Assembly (NCBI GenBank): GCA_944320855.1
Contig: CALUJF010000016.1
Coordinates: forward strand, 1-59,299
From: an uncultured Phocaeicola sp.
GTDB taxonomy: Bacteria > Bacteroidota > Bacteroidia > Bacteroidales > Bacteroidaceae
Length of the DNA stretch: 59,299 bases
Direction: 5' to 3'
In this document: positions 8,381 through 17,699 of the stretch, in pieces
Layout of the letters: every line of letters begins with the position of its first letter
Numbering within the stretch: the first letter of the stretch is position 1
Made by a program: the position numbers and the translations under genes
The notes under the pieces: model-generated
Databases searched by the model: none
The model's input: the letters and a program-made list of their open reading frames with translations, nothing else
What the model was told of the DNA's origin: nothing

Positions 8381-9700
8381 TTATTTATTGTTGAATAAAA
8401 CATCGCTCAGAGACTGCAGTGCACGTTTCTTATCTTCTTCGCGGATAAGGAAAGAAATGTTGTAGTTGCTTCCTCCGTATGAAATCATACGAACAGGAAC
8501 TTCTTTCATAGCCTGAAGAGCTTTTGACTCGAAGCCTACGTTTTCCCATTCCAAATCACCTACTACGCATACGATACACATATCCTGGTCTACAGTAACA
8601 GTACCGTATTTCTTCAGGTCGTCTACTATCTCGTTGAGGTGCTTGGTGTTGTCGATTGACATCGATACTCCAACTTCTGAAGTACAAACCATGTCGATAG
8701 CAGTCTGGTAGCTTTCGAAGATTTCGAATACCTTGCGGAGGAATCCGTGAGTAAGCAGCATACGGCTTGACTTAATCTTGATAGCAGTGATATTGTCCTT
8801 AGCTGCTACTGCCTTGATTTTGCCTTTCTCTGTTTCGTTAGATATAAGAGTACCAGGTGCGCTTGGCTCCATAGTGTTGAGCAGTCTTACAGGGATGTTT
8901 GCATATTTGGCAGGCTGCACACATGTAGGGTGAAGAATCTTCGCACCGAAATAAGCCAGTTCTGCAGCTTCTTCGAAGTGTAACTGACGTACAGGAGAAG
9001 TCTTTTCAACGATACGAGGGTCGTTGTCGTGCATACCGTCGATATCTGTCCAAATCTGGATTTCAGAAGCATTTACAGCAGCACCGATAAGAGATGCTGT
9101 ATAGTCGCTACCACCTCTCTGCAGGTTGTCTATTTCGCCGTAAGCGTTGCGGCAGATATATCCCTGAGTGATATAGATTTCATATCCCGGATTGGCTTCA
9201 AGCTGAAGGGCCAGTTTCTCACGGATATAAGTCAGGTCAGGTTCGCTGTTCTTGTCTGTACGCATATATTCCAATGCAGGGAGAAGAACTGCGTTGATAC
9301 CTTGTTCGCAAAGGTAGTTTGTCACCATGTTTGTAGAAATGATTTCTCCCTGTGCGAGGATAACCTTTTCTTCGAACAAAGTGAAAATGTCTTTTGTATA
9401 TGAACGGATATAGTCAAATACTGACTTTACGAATTCCAATGTCTTCTGTTTATATTCTTCAGTAGAATAAAGTTCATCTATGTGCTGTTTATACTTTGAT
9501 TCCAGCTTATTGATGATTTCATTCGCACCTTCAGGATTTTTCTTGTACAGATAATCCGAAATTTCAACTAATGTGTTAGTTGTACCCGACATTGCGGAGA
9601 GTACTACTATTTTCTGCTCGCCGTCAGAAATCAATTTGGCAACATCTTTCATTCTCTGGGCAGAGCCTACTGATGTTCCTCCAAACTTTAAAACCTTCAT
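8381..9700 (-). CDS. lysC: Aspartate kinase (monofunctional)
   Basis: A 439-residue enzyme phosphorylating L-aspartate, the entry step to lysine, diaminopimelate, threonine and methionine. The amino-acid kinase domain begins MKVLKFGGTSVGSAQRM and contains RGGSDYTASLIGAAV and IWTDIDGMHDNDPR. Two ACT-type regulatory regions follow (about residues 300-439), so feedback inhibition is likely. There is no homoserine dehydrogenase fusion. Its own TAAATTTG promoter element lies at 9749-9756, so it is probably transcribed separately from the upstream ftsE. Confidence 0.95.
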   Translation of the reverse strand: MKVLKFGGTSVGSAQRMKDVAKLISDGEQKIVVLSAMSGTTNTLVEISDYLYKKNPEGANEIINKLESKYKQHIDELYSTEEYKQKTLEFVKSVFDYIRSYTKDIFTLFEEKVILAQGEIISTNMVTNYLCEQGINAVLLPALEYMRTDKNSEPDLTYIREKLALQLEANPGYEIYITQGYICRNAYGEIDNLQRGGSDYTASLIGAAVNASEIQIWTDIDGMHDNDPRIVEKTSPVRQLHFEEAAELAYFGAKILHPTCVQPAKYANIPVRLLNTMEPSAPGTLISNETEKGKIKAVAAKDNITAIKIKSSRMLLTHGFLRKVFEIFESYQTAIDMVCTSEVGVSMSIDNTKHLNEIVDDLKKYGTVTVDQDMCIVCVVGDLEWENVGFESKALQAMKEVPVRMISYGGSNYNISFLIREEDKKRALQSLSDVLFNNK

Positions 9701-9748
9701 TTTACGTTTCGAATTTTAATGGATTGTTAATAATTAAATATCAGAATG

Positions 9749-9756
9749 CAAATTTA
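9749..9756 (-). promoter_or_regulatory. -7 promoter element of lysC
   Basis: CAAATTTA reads TAAATTTG on the minus strand (TAnnTTTG), about 50 bases upstream of the lysC ATG. Confidence 0.55.
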
Positions 9757-9815
9757 GCAATAATAATCAATTTCTATTTGTTTTTATGCCATTTTTACGT
9801 TCCTGTTTGTTTTTT

Positions 9816-10496
9816 TTATGAATTTTGCTGCTCTTCTAACTTGTGTGACTCGCATTTGTACACTTTGCCGGGGTATTCAGAGAGCAAATTCATGTTATGT
9901 GTGGTCATGATTATGGCAGAGCCTTGCGAACAGATATCTCTAAGGAGTTCCACAATGCGGTGGCCTGTTTCCACGTCGAGATTTCCGGTAGGCTCGTCGG
10001 CCAATATCAGTTCCGGATTGTTCAGGATAGCCCGGGCAATGACAATGCGCTGCTGTTCGCCTCCGGAGAGTTCGTTAGGCATCTTGTAGCCTTTGGTGTC
10101 CATCCCTACCTGGGTGAGGACTTCGGATATTCTTAACTGAATATCATTGTTGTTTTTCCACCCTGTAGCTTTAAGGACAAACTCCAGGTTCTCTTTTACC
10201 GTACGGTCTGTAAGAAGCTGAAAGTCCTGAAACACAATGCCTATCCTTCTCCTTAATGCAGGGATATGCTTTCTCTTGATGGTTTTCATGTCATATCCCA
10301 GCACTGTCGCGCTACCGTCCTTTATGTCAAGTTCGCCATAGATTGATTTCAGGAATGTGGATTTTCCGCTGCCCACCTTACCTATAAGATAGACAAACTC
10401 GCCGGGATTGATGCTGAAGTCAATACCTTCGAGAACCTCCTGTTCCTGCTGCCAGATGCTTACATTATTGTATGATATAAGTGGTCCTTCGCTCAT
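9816..10496 (-). CDS. ftsE: Cell-division ABC ATPase FtsE
   Basis: A 226-residue ABC ATPase. Walker A is GKVGSGKST near residue 39, the signature is LSGGEQQR, and Walker B with D-loop is LILADEPTGNLD. The Q-loop context FQDFQLLTDRTVKENLEFVL is FtsE-like rather than LolD-like. With FtsX, FtsE activates cell-wall hydrolysis at the septum. No ftsX lies beside it. It starts 4 bases after the hisIE stop, so it is the last gene of the his transcription unit here, an unexpected pairing. Confidence 0.85.
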   Translation of the reverse strand: MSEGPLISYNNVSIWQQEQEVLEGIDFSINPGEFVYLIGKVGSGKSTFLKSIYGELDIKDGSATVLGYDMKTIKRKHIPALRRRIGIVFQDFQLLTDRTVKENLEFVLKATGWKNNNDIQLRISEVLTQVGMDTKGYKMPNELSGGEQQRIVIARAILNNPELILADEPTGNLDVETGHRIVELLRDICSQGSAIIMTTHNMNLLSEYPGKVYKCESHKLEEQQNS

Positions 10497-10499
10497 CGA

Positions 10500-11111
10500 T
10501 TAATGTTTTTTCCAGGTTTCACTGTGGCGTTCCTTAAGTTCTCTTGCCAGGTCTTCAATGCGGTAACCTTTTGAAGTAAGCAAGACTATAAGGTGATAGA
10601 TAAGGTCGGCTCCCTCATAAATCAGTCTTTCGTCAGTACCGTTGCAAGCCTCGATTATTGTTTCAACGGCTTCTTCGCCTACTTTCTGTGCCATTTTATT
10701 GACGCCGGATTTGAACAGGCTTGTAGTGTATGATTTTTCCGGCATTTCTTCGTGGCGCTTGTCGATAAAATCCTGAAGCTCTTTAAGGAACATGATATCC
10801 TGTTCGTTCTTTTCGCCCCAGCAAGTGTCTGTACCAAGGTGGCACACAGGACCTACAGGGTTTACCATAATAAGGAGTGTATCGTTATCGCAATCGGCCT
10901 TTATCGATACTACGTTCAGAAAGTTACCGCTTTCTTCGCCTTTAGTCCATAGTCTGTTTTTGGTGCGGCTGAAGAAAGTTACTTTGCCTGTTTCAACGGT
11001 TTTCTGATACGCTTCTTCATTCATAAAGCCTAACATGAGCACTTTCTGAGTGTAGTTGTCCTGTATGATGGCCGGAACGAGTCCGTTCATTTTGTCAAAA
11101 TTCAATTCCAT
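10500..11111 (-). CDS. hisIE: Bifunctional phosphoribosyl-AMP cyclohydrolase / phosphoribosyl-ATP pyrophosphatase
   Basis: A 203-residue fusion catalysing steps 2 and 3 of histidine synthesis. The N-terminal HisI half (about 1-100) shows VLMLGFMNEEAYQKT, FFSRTKNRLWTKGEESGN, and the metal-binding Asp and Cys residues of KADCDNDTLL and GPVCHLGTDTCW. The C-terminal HisE half (about 110-203) has the MazG-like helices with VGEEAVETIIEA and EGADLIYHLIVLL. It lies between hisF (38-base gap) and ftsE. Confidence 0.95.
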   Translation of the reverse strand: MELNFDKMNGLVPAIIQDNYTQKVLMLGFMNEEAYQKTVETGKVTFFSRTKNRLWTKGEESGNFLNVVSIKADCDNDTLLIMVNPVGPVCHLGTDTCWGEKNEQDIMFLKELQDFIDKRHEEMPEKSYTTSLFKSGVNKMAQKVGEEAVETIIEACNGTDERLIYEGADLIYHLIVLLTSKGYRIEDLARELKERHSETWKKH

Positions 11112-11149
11112 AATTTATAATAGTTTTTGGTTAATATGTATAAGTGTAT

Positions 11150-11905
11150 TTAAAGCCTGACTGATATGCCTTCTTCATGAAGATACTCTTTCAGTTTCAT
11201 TATAGGTATCTCTCCGAAATGGAAAACACTTGCCGCAAGTGCCGCATCGGCTTTCCCTAAAGTAAAGGCATCCTTGAAATGTTCCATCTTTCCGGCTCCT
11301 CCGGATGCTATAACGGGGATGTCGAGCGTGTCACTCAGATGTGCCAAAGCTTCGTTTGCGTATCCGGTCTTTACGCCGTCGTGGTCCATGCTCGTGAACA
11401 GGATCTCTCCTGCACCACGTTCGTTCACTTCCTTCGCCCATTCGTAGAGATATCTGTCTGTTTCCACTCTTCCTCCGTTCAGATAGCATTTCCATCCGGA
11501 AGCAGTGTTGCGGGCATCGATAGCCACCACGCATACCTGAGAGCCGAAATGTTTGGCTATATCATCTACAAGCTTCGGGTTTCTTATGGCAGACGAGTTG
11601 ATGGAAAGCTTGTCTGCTCCGGCGTTCAACAGTCTGTCTACATCGCTCAGCTCATTGATTCCTCCTCCTACGGTGAAAGGGATATTTATATGGGCTGCAA
11701 TACGTTTCACAAGGTCTGTGAATGTCTTTCTTCCTTCATGGCTCGCTGTGATGTCAAGATACACAAGCTCATCGGCTCCCTGTTCGCTATAGGCTTTTCC
11801 TAATTCCACCGGGTCGCCGGCCTGGCGAAGATTGACGAAGTTTGTACCTTTCACGGTCTGTCCGTCCTTTATGTCAAGGCATGGTATAATTCTTTTTGCA
11901 AGCAT
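11150..11905 (-). CDS. hisF: Imidazole glycerol phosphate synthase, cyclase subunit
   Basis: A 251-residue TIM barrel. With HisH it makes imidazole-glycerol phosphate and AICAR. The catalytic acid D11 is in [13 protein letters not shown] and the second in [13 protein letters not shown]. Phosphate-binding loops are IPFTVGGGI and [10 protein letters not shown]. It starts 2 bases after the hisA stop, so the pair is tightly coupled. Confidence 0.96.
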   Translation of the reverse strand: MLAKRIIPCLDIKDGQTVKGTNFVNLRQAGDPVELGKAYSEQGADELVYLDITASHEGRKTFTDLVKRIAAHINIPFTVGGGINELSDVDRLLNAGADKLSINSSAIRNPKLVDDIAKHFGSQVCVVAIDARNTASGWKCYLNGGRVETDRYLYEWAKEVNERGAGEILFTSMDHDGVKTGYANEALAHLSDTLDIPVIASGGAGKMEHFKDAFTLGKADAALAASVFHFGEIPIMKLKEYLHEEGISVRL

Positions 11906-11907
11906 AT

Positions 11908-12645
11908 TCAGTCCTGTTTGTCAGAGTTTGATAAATCGGCCAAATCTTTGAGTCTGATTTTGCCTTCATAAATGGCTTTTCCGAAGACTACAGCAGGGAT
12001 GCCTGCCTCGTCGAGTCTGTAAATATCATCCAGACAGCTTACTCCTCCGCTGGCTATAAGATGCATTTCAGGGTGGTTGGCCATTATGCTTTTATAGAGC
12101 TCTATGGAAGGACCTTCCATCATTCCGTCCTTGCTTATATCTGTACAGAGGACTTTTGATACTCCTTTTGATTCGTATTCTTTCAGGAAATCTTCAAGCA
12201 TTATGTCGCTTTCTTCCTTCCATCCGTTAATGGCTATTTTGCTGTCCTTTACGTCGGCTCCCAAGATAATCTGTTCATGACCGTACTTGTTCAGCCATTT
12301 CTCGAACAGTTCCGGCTTCTTTACAGCAATACTGCCTACGGTGACCATCTGTGCTCCGTTGTCGAAAGCTATAATAAGGTCTTCATCCGATTTTATTCCT
12401 CCACCGAAATCAATTATAAGCGATGTCCTTCCGGCTAACTGCTCCAGAATCCTGTAGTTTACAATATGATTTGATTTCGCACCGTCGAGGTCCACCACAT
12501 GCAATCGTCTTATGCCGTATGCTTCAAATTCTTTAGCTACTTCAACCGGATTTTCGTTATATATTTTCTTTGAGTTGTAGTCACCTTTTGAAAGACGGAC
12601 ACATTTCCCGTCTATTATATCTATGGCTGGAATTATTTCTATCAT
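11908..12645 (-). CDS. hisA: ProFAR isomerase
   Basis: A 245-residue TIM barrel that isomerises ProFAR to PRFAR in histidine synthesis. The catalytic Asp near residue 9 is in [15 protein letters not shown] and the second in [15 protein letters not shown]. It is paralogous to hisF, which follows directly. It lies 13 bases after hisH. Confidence 0.96.
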   Translation of the reverse strand: MIEIIPAIDIIDGKCVRLSKGDYNSKKIYNENPVEVAKEFEAYGIRRLHVVDLDGAKSNHIVNYRILEQLAGRTSLIIDFGGGIKSDEDLIIAFDNGAQMVTVGSIAVKKPELFEKWLNKYGHEQIILGADVKDSKIAINGWKEESDIMLEDFLKEYESKGVSKVLCTDISKDGMMEGPSIELYKSIMANHPEMHLIASGGVSCLDDIYRLDEAGIPAVVFGKAIYEGKIRLKDLADLSNSDKQD

Positions 12646-12658
12646 AATAAAATATGTT

Positions 12659-13249
12659 TTATAGTTCTATGAAGTTCCGCAGGATTCTTTCTCCCGTCTT
12701 TCCGCTTTTCTCAGGGTGGAACTGTGTGGCATAAAAGTTGTCTTTATGCAATGCCGAACTGTAAGGCAGAATATAGTTTGTCTGTGCAGCCGTGAAATCG
12801 TTTAGCGGAACATAGTAGCTATGCACGAAATACACATATTCGCTTTTGTCAAAACCTTTGAACAATGGGCTGACGGTATTGTCGATAGTGTTCCATCCCA
12901 TGTGTGGCACCTTGTCGTGATGATTTTCAGGACAGAATCTTTTTACTTCGGTGTCAAATATACCGAGGCAGTCGGTATTCCCTTCTTCCGAATATCTGCA
13001 CATCAGCTGCATCCCAAGGCAAATTCCGAGAACCGGTTGTTTCAGATTCTTTATCAGGGTGTCAAGATTCTGTTCCTTGAGATATCTCATGGTAGTTTCC
13101 GCTTCACCCACTCCCGGAAAAATCACTTTGTCAGCTTTAAGCAGTGTTTCCTTGTCCGATGTAATGACAGGTGTTATTCCTATACGCTTTAAGGCATAGT
13201 CCACAGAGAATATGTTTCCCGCATTATATTTTATGATGGCTACATTCAT
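12659..13249 (-). CDS. hisH: Imidazole glycerol phosphate synthase, glutamine amidotransferase subunit
   Basis: A 196-residue class I glutamine amidotransferase supplying ammonia to HisF. The nucleophile Cys is in [11 protein letters not shown] and the His-Glu pair in TQFHPEKSG. First gene of the hisH-hisA-hisF-hisIE-ftsE run; a TACTTTTG -7 box lies at 13287-13294. The other his genes are not in the window. Confidence 0.96.
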   Translation of the reverse strand: MNVAIIKYNAGNIFSVDYALKRIGITPVITSDKETLLKADKVIFPGVGEAETTMRYLKEQNLDTLIKNLKQPVLGICLGMQLMCRYSEEGNTDCLGIFDTEVKRFCPENHHDKVPHMGWNTIDNTVSPLFKGFDKSEYVYFVHSYYVPLNDFTAAQTNYILPYSSALHKDNFYATQFHPEKSGKTGERILRNFIEL

Positions 13250-13286
13250 ATGTTTGTCTTATTTCTGGCTTCTTAATTCATTTTTG

Positions 13287-13294
13287 CAAAAGTA
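13287..13294 (-). promoter_or_regulatory. -7 promoter element of the his operon
   Basis: CAAAAGTA reads TACTTTTG on the minus strand (TAnnTTTG), about 38 bases before the hisH ATG. Confidence 0.6.
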
Positions 13295-13457
13295 ACTAAA
13301 TAATATTGAATTCCTAACTTTTATGTCAAAAAGTTTGCTTTACGGCATATTTTATTGCATCAAATGACTTTTTTGATACTTTCTCTCAGAATTAGTGTTT
13401 CTCGTTCCTCATATAGCGTGGCAGCAACTGGTGAATTTATAATTTAATTGGAATAAA

Positions 13458-13490
13458 TTGATATAATTACGAAAATTATACTTATCTTTA
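13458..13490 (+). promoter_or_regulatory. Weak promoter of the peptide/GLUG lipoprotein pair
   Basis: TTG (13458-13460) and TATCTTTA (13483-13490, one mismatch to TAnnTTTG) are 22 bases apart. They lie about 35 bases upstream of the ATG at 13526, within the A+T-rich stretch after the his promoter. Confidence 0.4.
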
Positions 13491-13525
13491 CATTATTGAT
13501 AAACAATATTAAATAAGTAGATGGA

Positions 13526-13687
13526 ATGAAAACAAACAATGTAATTATGGAAACGGAAGTTTATGAAGCCCCGAAATGTCAGGTAATAAATTTAGAGATT
13601 GAAAGTGCTGTTCTTGGGACAAGTAATCCTGATAGTACCGGTTCGGCGAAACACTATGGATTTGTAGAAGAAAATTATGTATGGTAA
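13526..13687 (+). CDS. Small 53-residue peptide of unknown function
   Basis: Begins MKTNNVIMETEVYEAPKCQV, continues INLEIESAVLGTSNPDSTGS and ends GFVEENYVW. It resembles a loose class of short Bacteroidetes proteins with a YEAPxCxVxxxExExxxL N-terminal half and a Gly/Ser/Asn-rich, aromatic-ending tail. There is no signal peptide and no assigned function. It ends 8 bases before the GLUG lipoprotein gene and is probably co-transcribed with it. The ATG at 13521 is not usable because its frame stops at once. Confidence 0.75.
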   Translation: MKTNNVIMETEVYEAPKCQVINLEIESAVLGTSNPDSTGSAKHYGFVEENYVW

Positions 13688-13695
13688 TTTAGATT

Positions 13696-15783
13696 ATGAT
13701 TATGAGAAGATATTTTATTCCGTTTTTGGTTTTAGGAACATTATTATTATCATCTTGTTCTGAAGATGAAATGCCTTTCGAAGATAAGATACCTGCCGAT
13801 ACTGATTCTTCTTTAAATGCAGGAAAGGTTAAAATGGAGTTCAAAGCAGGTATTGATGCTGTTTCGCGTACTGTTTTAACAACTGGTAATGCCGTAGAAT
13901 GGGAAGCGGATGACGCCATATCATTATTTGATCCTGATAGCAATAACAAATTTACGACTTCTACAGGAGGACAATCTGTAACATTTACTGGTTCAGCAAA
14001 AGATAATCAGGATATCTATTATGCTTTGTACCCTTATGATGGTAAAGCTACTATTTCAGATAATGTGATTACGACGACATTACCTGCTGAACAAACGGCT
14101 CGTGCTGGTAGTTTTGCAAAGATGTTGAATCCATCGGTAGCTAAATCCGGAAGTGATAAGACTTTGGAATTCAAGAATACCTGTGCTGTGGTGAAGTTTA
14201 CTCTTCGATATACCGGTAGCAATAATATCAAGAAAGTCATGTTTCGTGGAAATAATGGGGAGCCATTAGCCGGTACTTTGCAGATTGATGTTTCTTCTGA
14301 AACTCCAACTGCTACTGTACAAAATGAATTTGCAGGTACGGAAGTAACGCTTAATGGAGAGTTTACATCAGGTTCAACCTATTATTTTGTAACAGCTCCG
14401 GCTCTATTAAGCAAAGGGTTGACTCTTGTGTTTTATGACATAAACAATTATGAATGTAAAAAAGTCGGTCAGAATTCAACAACACTAACAGCAAGCAAAA
14501 TCTTGAAGTTGGGTGAGGTCACTCCTGGAGATTTTGCTCCATCGCAAGGATATGAAAAAATAGATGGTGCATATCATATTTATAACGCTGATGGGTTAAT
14601 TGGGTGGGCTGCACAAAATGATGCGAAAAATAGTAATGTCATTCTGCAAGCTGATATTGATATGAGCGGAAAGGAATGGACACCTATAGGAAGTAGTATG
14701 AGTGCCGGTTACTATGGAGACTTTGACGGTAACGGAAAATATATCAAAAATCTAAAAGTAAATGTGACAGCTGATAATGCAGGTTTCTTTGGCGGACTTG
14801 CCCAGGGTGCCAAGGTACATGATGTTAAATTTTCCAATGCTACAATAACCGGTGATGGATCTTCGTATGCAGGTGTTGTTGCAGGTGTCAGCCTTGGTAT
14901 AATAGATAATTGTAATGTAAGCGCTTCTAAAGTCACGGGGAATTGTGCCGGTGCCATAACAGGTAATAATAGTGTGCAGGTTAACAATAGTAATGTACAG
15001 GATGTTACAATAAACGGTAATTATGCTGGTGGAATATCCGGAATTAGTCATGGTAAGATAGAATACTGCACAGTATCTGGTAGTGGTACAACAATTACAT
15101 CTAATGGCCTTAGTGCTGGTGGTATAGTTGGTTCTACTTCGCAGGAAAGTGGTGTTACAACTAGTGGCCGTGTGCTAAAATGTGCTGTTAATGAAGCTAC
15201 AGTATCAGGTAATAGGGCAGGTGGTATAGCTGGCGAAAATGGTTTTGGAACGGTTGCACAATGTATAGTCAATAGATGTAAGATTATTCATAATTCGACA
15301 AGTAATAGTGCTGATCTTGGTGGAGTTGTTGGATACAATGCCCGTGGTGGGGTTGTAGCAAGTTATTCTGCATATACGGTGGTTGGAGCAGAAAACTTAA
15401 ATTCTAATGCTATTGGTGGAATTGTTGGTTATAGTTTAGGCTCATCAACTTATCCGGTGTATGTTTATGGATGTTATTCTACACATGATTCATTACTTGG
15501 AACATCAACTTATATCGGGGCAATAGCTGGATATAGTAATGGACAAGTGACTTCTTGTTATGCAGACGGTATAAGTGGAGTTGGATTGGTAGGAAAAGGC
15601 ACAACAGAACATTGTGTTGACATAAATGGAACTAATTATAATATTTTGGTAACAGATGTAGATAATCTTACGGTGACAGATGGTACTGTTTGGATAGCTG
15701 CAGATATTTGGAATATAACAGCAAGCGGTATCCCTTCAATTAATGCGGATTATACAGGGGAATTAGTTGCTCCAGTTGAATAA
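13696..15783 (+). CDS. Fimbrillin-like surface lipoprotein with GLUG repeats
   Basis: A 695-residue lipoprotein with signal peptide and lipobox LLLSSC; the ATG at 13702 is an equally good start. The first 270 residues look like a fimbrillin (Mfa-like) domain: VEWEADDAISLFDPDSN, YYALYPYDGKATI, FVTAPALLSKGLTLVF. From about residue 280 there is a link region (WTPIGSSMSAGYYGDFDGNG) and then many GLUG-type repeats with GGIVG, GVVAG, GGISG, GGIAGEN, GGVVGYN and GAIAGYS turns, suggesting a beta-solenoid. Likely an anchored adhesin or pilus-tip-like protein. Codon use is visibly more A+T-rich than the neighbours, which hints at transfer. Confidence 0.8.
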   Translation: MIMRRYFIPFLVLGTLLLSSCSEDEMPFEDKIPADTDSSLNAGKVKMEFKAGIDAVSRTVLTTGNAVEWEADDAISLFDPDSNNKFTTSTGGQSVTFTGSAKDNQDIYYALYPYDGKATISDNVITTTLPAEQTARAGSFAKMLNPSVAKSGSDKTLEFKNTCAVVKFTLRYTGSNNIKKVMFRGNNGEPLAGTLQIDVSSETPTATVQNEFAGTEVTLNGEFTSGSTYYFVTAPALLSKGLTLVFYDINNYECKKVGQNSTTLTASKILKLGEVTPGDFAPSQGYEKIDGAYHIYNADGLIGWAAQNDAKNSNVILQADIDMSGKEWTPIGSSMSAGYYGDFDGNGKYIKNLKVNVTADNAGFFGGLAQGAKVHDVKFSNATITGDGSSYAGVVAGVSLGIIDNCNVSASKVTGNCAGAITGNNSVQVNNSNVQDVTINGNYAGGISGISHGKIEYCTVSGSGTTITSNGLSAGGIVGSTSQESGVTTSGRVLKCAVNEATVSGNRAGGIAGENGFGTVAQCIVNRCKIIHNSTSNSADLGGVVGYNARGGVVASYSAYTVVGAENLNSNAIGGIVGYSLGSSTYPVYVYGCYSTHDSLLGTSTYIGAIAGYSNGQVTSCYADGISGVGLVGKGTTEHCVDINGTNYNILVTDVDNLTVTDGTVWIAADIWNITASGIPSINADYTGELVAPVE

Positions 15784-15804
15784 AATTTATTAAGTATATA
15801 AAAA

Positions 15805-15848
15805 ATCGGGATGTGATTCTTATTGAGGTCATATCCCGGTTCTTTTTA
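15805..15848 (+). terminator. Terminator of the GLUG lipoprotein gene
   Basis: CGGGATGTGA (15807-15816) / TCATATCCCG (15829-15838), a 10-bp stem with one G-U pair, followed by TTCTTTTTATT on the plus strand. It lies in the convergent gap. Confidence 0.88.
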
Positions 15849-15884
15849 TTGGGTAATTTGTTGGTGAACTATACGCGGATAGTA

Positions 15885-16646
15885 TCACATTTCGCGTGAA
15901 GTCAATATCCTGATGAGATTTTCATTTTTGTTTTCATCTCGTTCTATGCTTTTTATAAGTCCTACATTTTCAGCATACCACTCTGTGATGTACGATGTTT
16001 CTGTAAATAATAGCATTTTTGCTCTGACCCTATATGAAACTTTGATACATTCGAACTTTCCGGCCGGAGTAGTCAGTGTCTCAAAGCCATCGACAGTTCC
16101 TTTGTCTATTATGGTACGGATTTTCATAGGGCCTATTTTTTGAGAATATTCAGACTCTGGAAGTTTGTCCCCTTTTGTAGCTTTGGGGTTTAAGGTTATG
16201 TAAGCGTCACCCTTGAATTGCATGTTTTTCTTTGTTCTTTCATAATTTTCCTTTAGCTCATCTTTCTTTTCAGGAGAGGCCTTTTGATAACTCTTTTCAT
16301 ATATATCCTGCATTAATGCGTAAGCATCTTTCTCATTCATGAATGACACGTATGTTATATTATTTTCATTAGAATATTTGTAGGTGCGGAAATCTGTTCC
16401 GCTTTCCATCTCTATCGCAATTTTGTCATTATCTCTTATTTCTATTTTGTTTTTCCCTTCTTTTACGGAAAGTGTGTTATTTGATGTTTCCACTTTGTCA
16501 ATGTGCAATGTATCTTTAGTTATTTCGCCGTTTTTTTTGTTATTGACTTCATAATATAATACAGCACCTTTTTGTGATGTAAAAAACTGGCCTTTCACTA
16601 CTCCTGTCAGTGAAAGAAAGAAAATTGTTAATATTAATGTTCTCAT
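15885..16646 (-). CDS. Secreted TapB/DUF3108-like protein
   Basis: A 253-residue exported protein with a signal peptide ending near GVVKGQ. The C-terminal part (TPAGKFECIKVSYRVRAK, then ITEWYAENVGLIKSIE) matches the beta-rich TapB/DUF3108-like fold found in many Bacteroidetes envelope proteins, whose function is unknown. It lies 63 bases downstream of the endonuclease gene and is probably in the same operon. Confidence 0.65.
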   Translation of the reverse strand: MRTLILTIFFLSLTGVVKGQFFTSQKGAVLYYEVNNKKNGEITKDTLHIDKVETSNNTLSVKEGKNKIEIRDNDKIAIEMESGTDFRTYKYSNENNITYVSFMNEKDAYALMQDIYEKSYQKASPEKKDELKENYERTKKNMQFKGDAYITLNPKATKGDKLPESEYSQKIGPMKIRTIIDKGTVDGFETLTTPAGKFECIKVSYRVRAKMLLFTETSYITEWYAENVGLIKSIERDENKNENLIRILTSREM

Positions 16647-16709
16647 GATATTGTAAATTTATTTTTTTTAATTGTCAGCAATAGAGATGGTAATCTATGT
16701 GTTTGTAAA

Positions 16710-17699
16710 TCAGTTCTTGCCAGGAAGTTCCGGAATAATACTCTCAATCCTGTTTTCCACATCGTCCGGCAGTTTCGAGAAGAAGTCCATTCCTGTTACG
16801 TTTTCCACGCTGTCCACTGTCACCATATATTTGTCGATGTCTTGTGAATGGGCGATATTCCTGAATATAAATCCCATTGCGATAGGATTCTTTCTATTGT
16901 AGATAAGTACAACCTTGAAGAATCTGTCAGGTACGGCAACCTTGTGTCCACCTATTCTTTTCGGTGATTTGGAATCGAATATGGGGCCGCATGCGATGTA
17001 TATCCTTCCGTATTTCTCGGCCCAATCTCTGCATAATTCCTCCAAATCGTTCCAGTCGCCACGGTTCAGATTGCCTGTCTGAGGACAGATGTTGCTCATG
17101 TAGAATGACTCTATCATAGCCTGTTTGCTCCATTTCATATCTGCTGCCGGAGCCATATGCCCCCTGTCATATCCGCTTTTGGTATAGTCTTTGTGTACCA
17201 CTCTTGGCTCATGCAGGTCCGGGTCAGGCATGAATTTGTCGTATCTTTCCGTTTCTCCTTTGGTTTCTTCTCTGGTCTGTTCCCATGCCACCCAGTTAGG
17301 ATTCTTATAGTATTCATTATACGAAACAGTATATCCTGTTCTGTAAAGCACTATCTCTTTTTTGTATCTCCCCGGATATGTATATACGGGTATTTCTAAA
17401 TTCAGTTTCGGCGCTTCTACTGTACTTGATTCTGTATCGTTGCCTGTTCTGATTTTTTCAACTATTGGCTTAATGTTTTCCGCCTTCGAAATAAGTTCAT
17501 CTTTCAGCTTGTCGGCCTCGTGAGCGGTCTTTTCTAATGTTTGCTGTATGTCCGATTTGTCAGGCAGTTCTACTTTCATTCCGTTTGATGAGTAGATATA
17601 ATATGCACCAGCGCCTAAGATTATTACTGTAAGTATCAGGAGTTTCCACTTCATCCCGCTATTGCCTTTTTTCTTTCTTCTTTTATTTGAATGCTTCAT
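16710..17699 (-). CDS. Membrane-anchored DNA/RNA non-specific endonuclease (NUC1 family)
   Basis: A 329-residue protein with a basic N-terminus, one membrane anchor (about residues 18-36), a coiled-coil-like stretch, and a beta-beta-alpha-metal nuclease domain. The active site is DRGHMAPAADM with the general-base His, and the metal-binding Asn is in QTGNLNRGDWNDLE. The single N-terminal anchor places the domain outside the cytoplasm. It overlaps the AlaX-like gene by 4 bases (ATGA), so translation is coupled. It could degrade incoming or environmental nucleic acid; no immunity gene is apparent. Confidence 0.88.
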   Translation of the reverse strand: MKHSNKRRKKKGNSGMKWKLLILTVIILGAGAYYIYSSNGMKVELPDKSDIQQTLEKTAHEADKLKDELISKAENIKPIVEKIRTGNDTESSTVEAPKLNLEIPVYTYPGRYKKEIVLYRTGYTVSYNEYYKNPNWVAWEQTREETKGETERYDKFMPDPDLHEPRVVHKDYTKSGYDRGHMAPAADMKWSKQAMIESFYMSNICPQTGNLNRGDWNDLEELCRDWAEKYGRIYIACGPIFDSKSPKRIGGHKVAVPDRFFKVVLIYNRKNPIAMGFIFRNIAHSQDIDKYMVTVDSVENVTGMDFFSKLPDDVENRIESIIPELPGKN

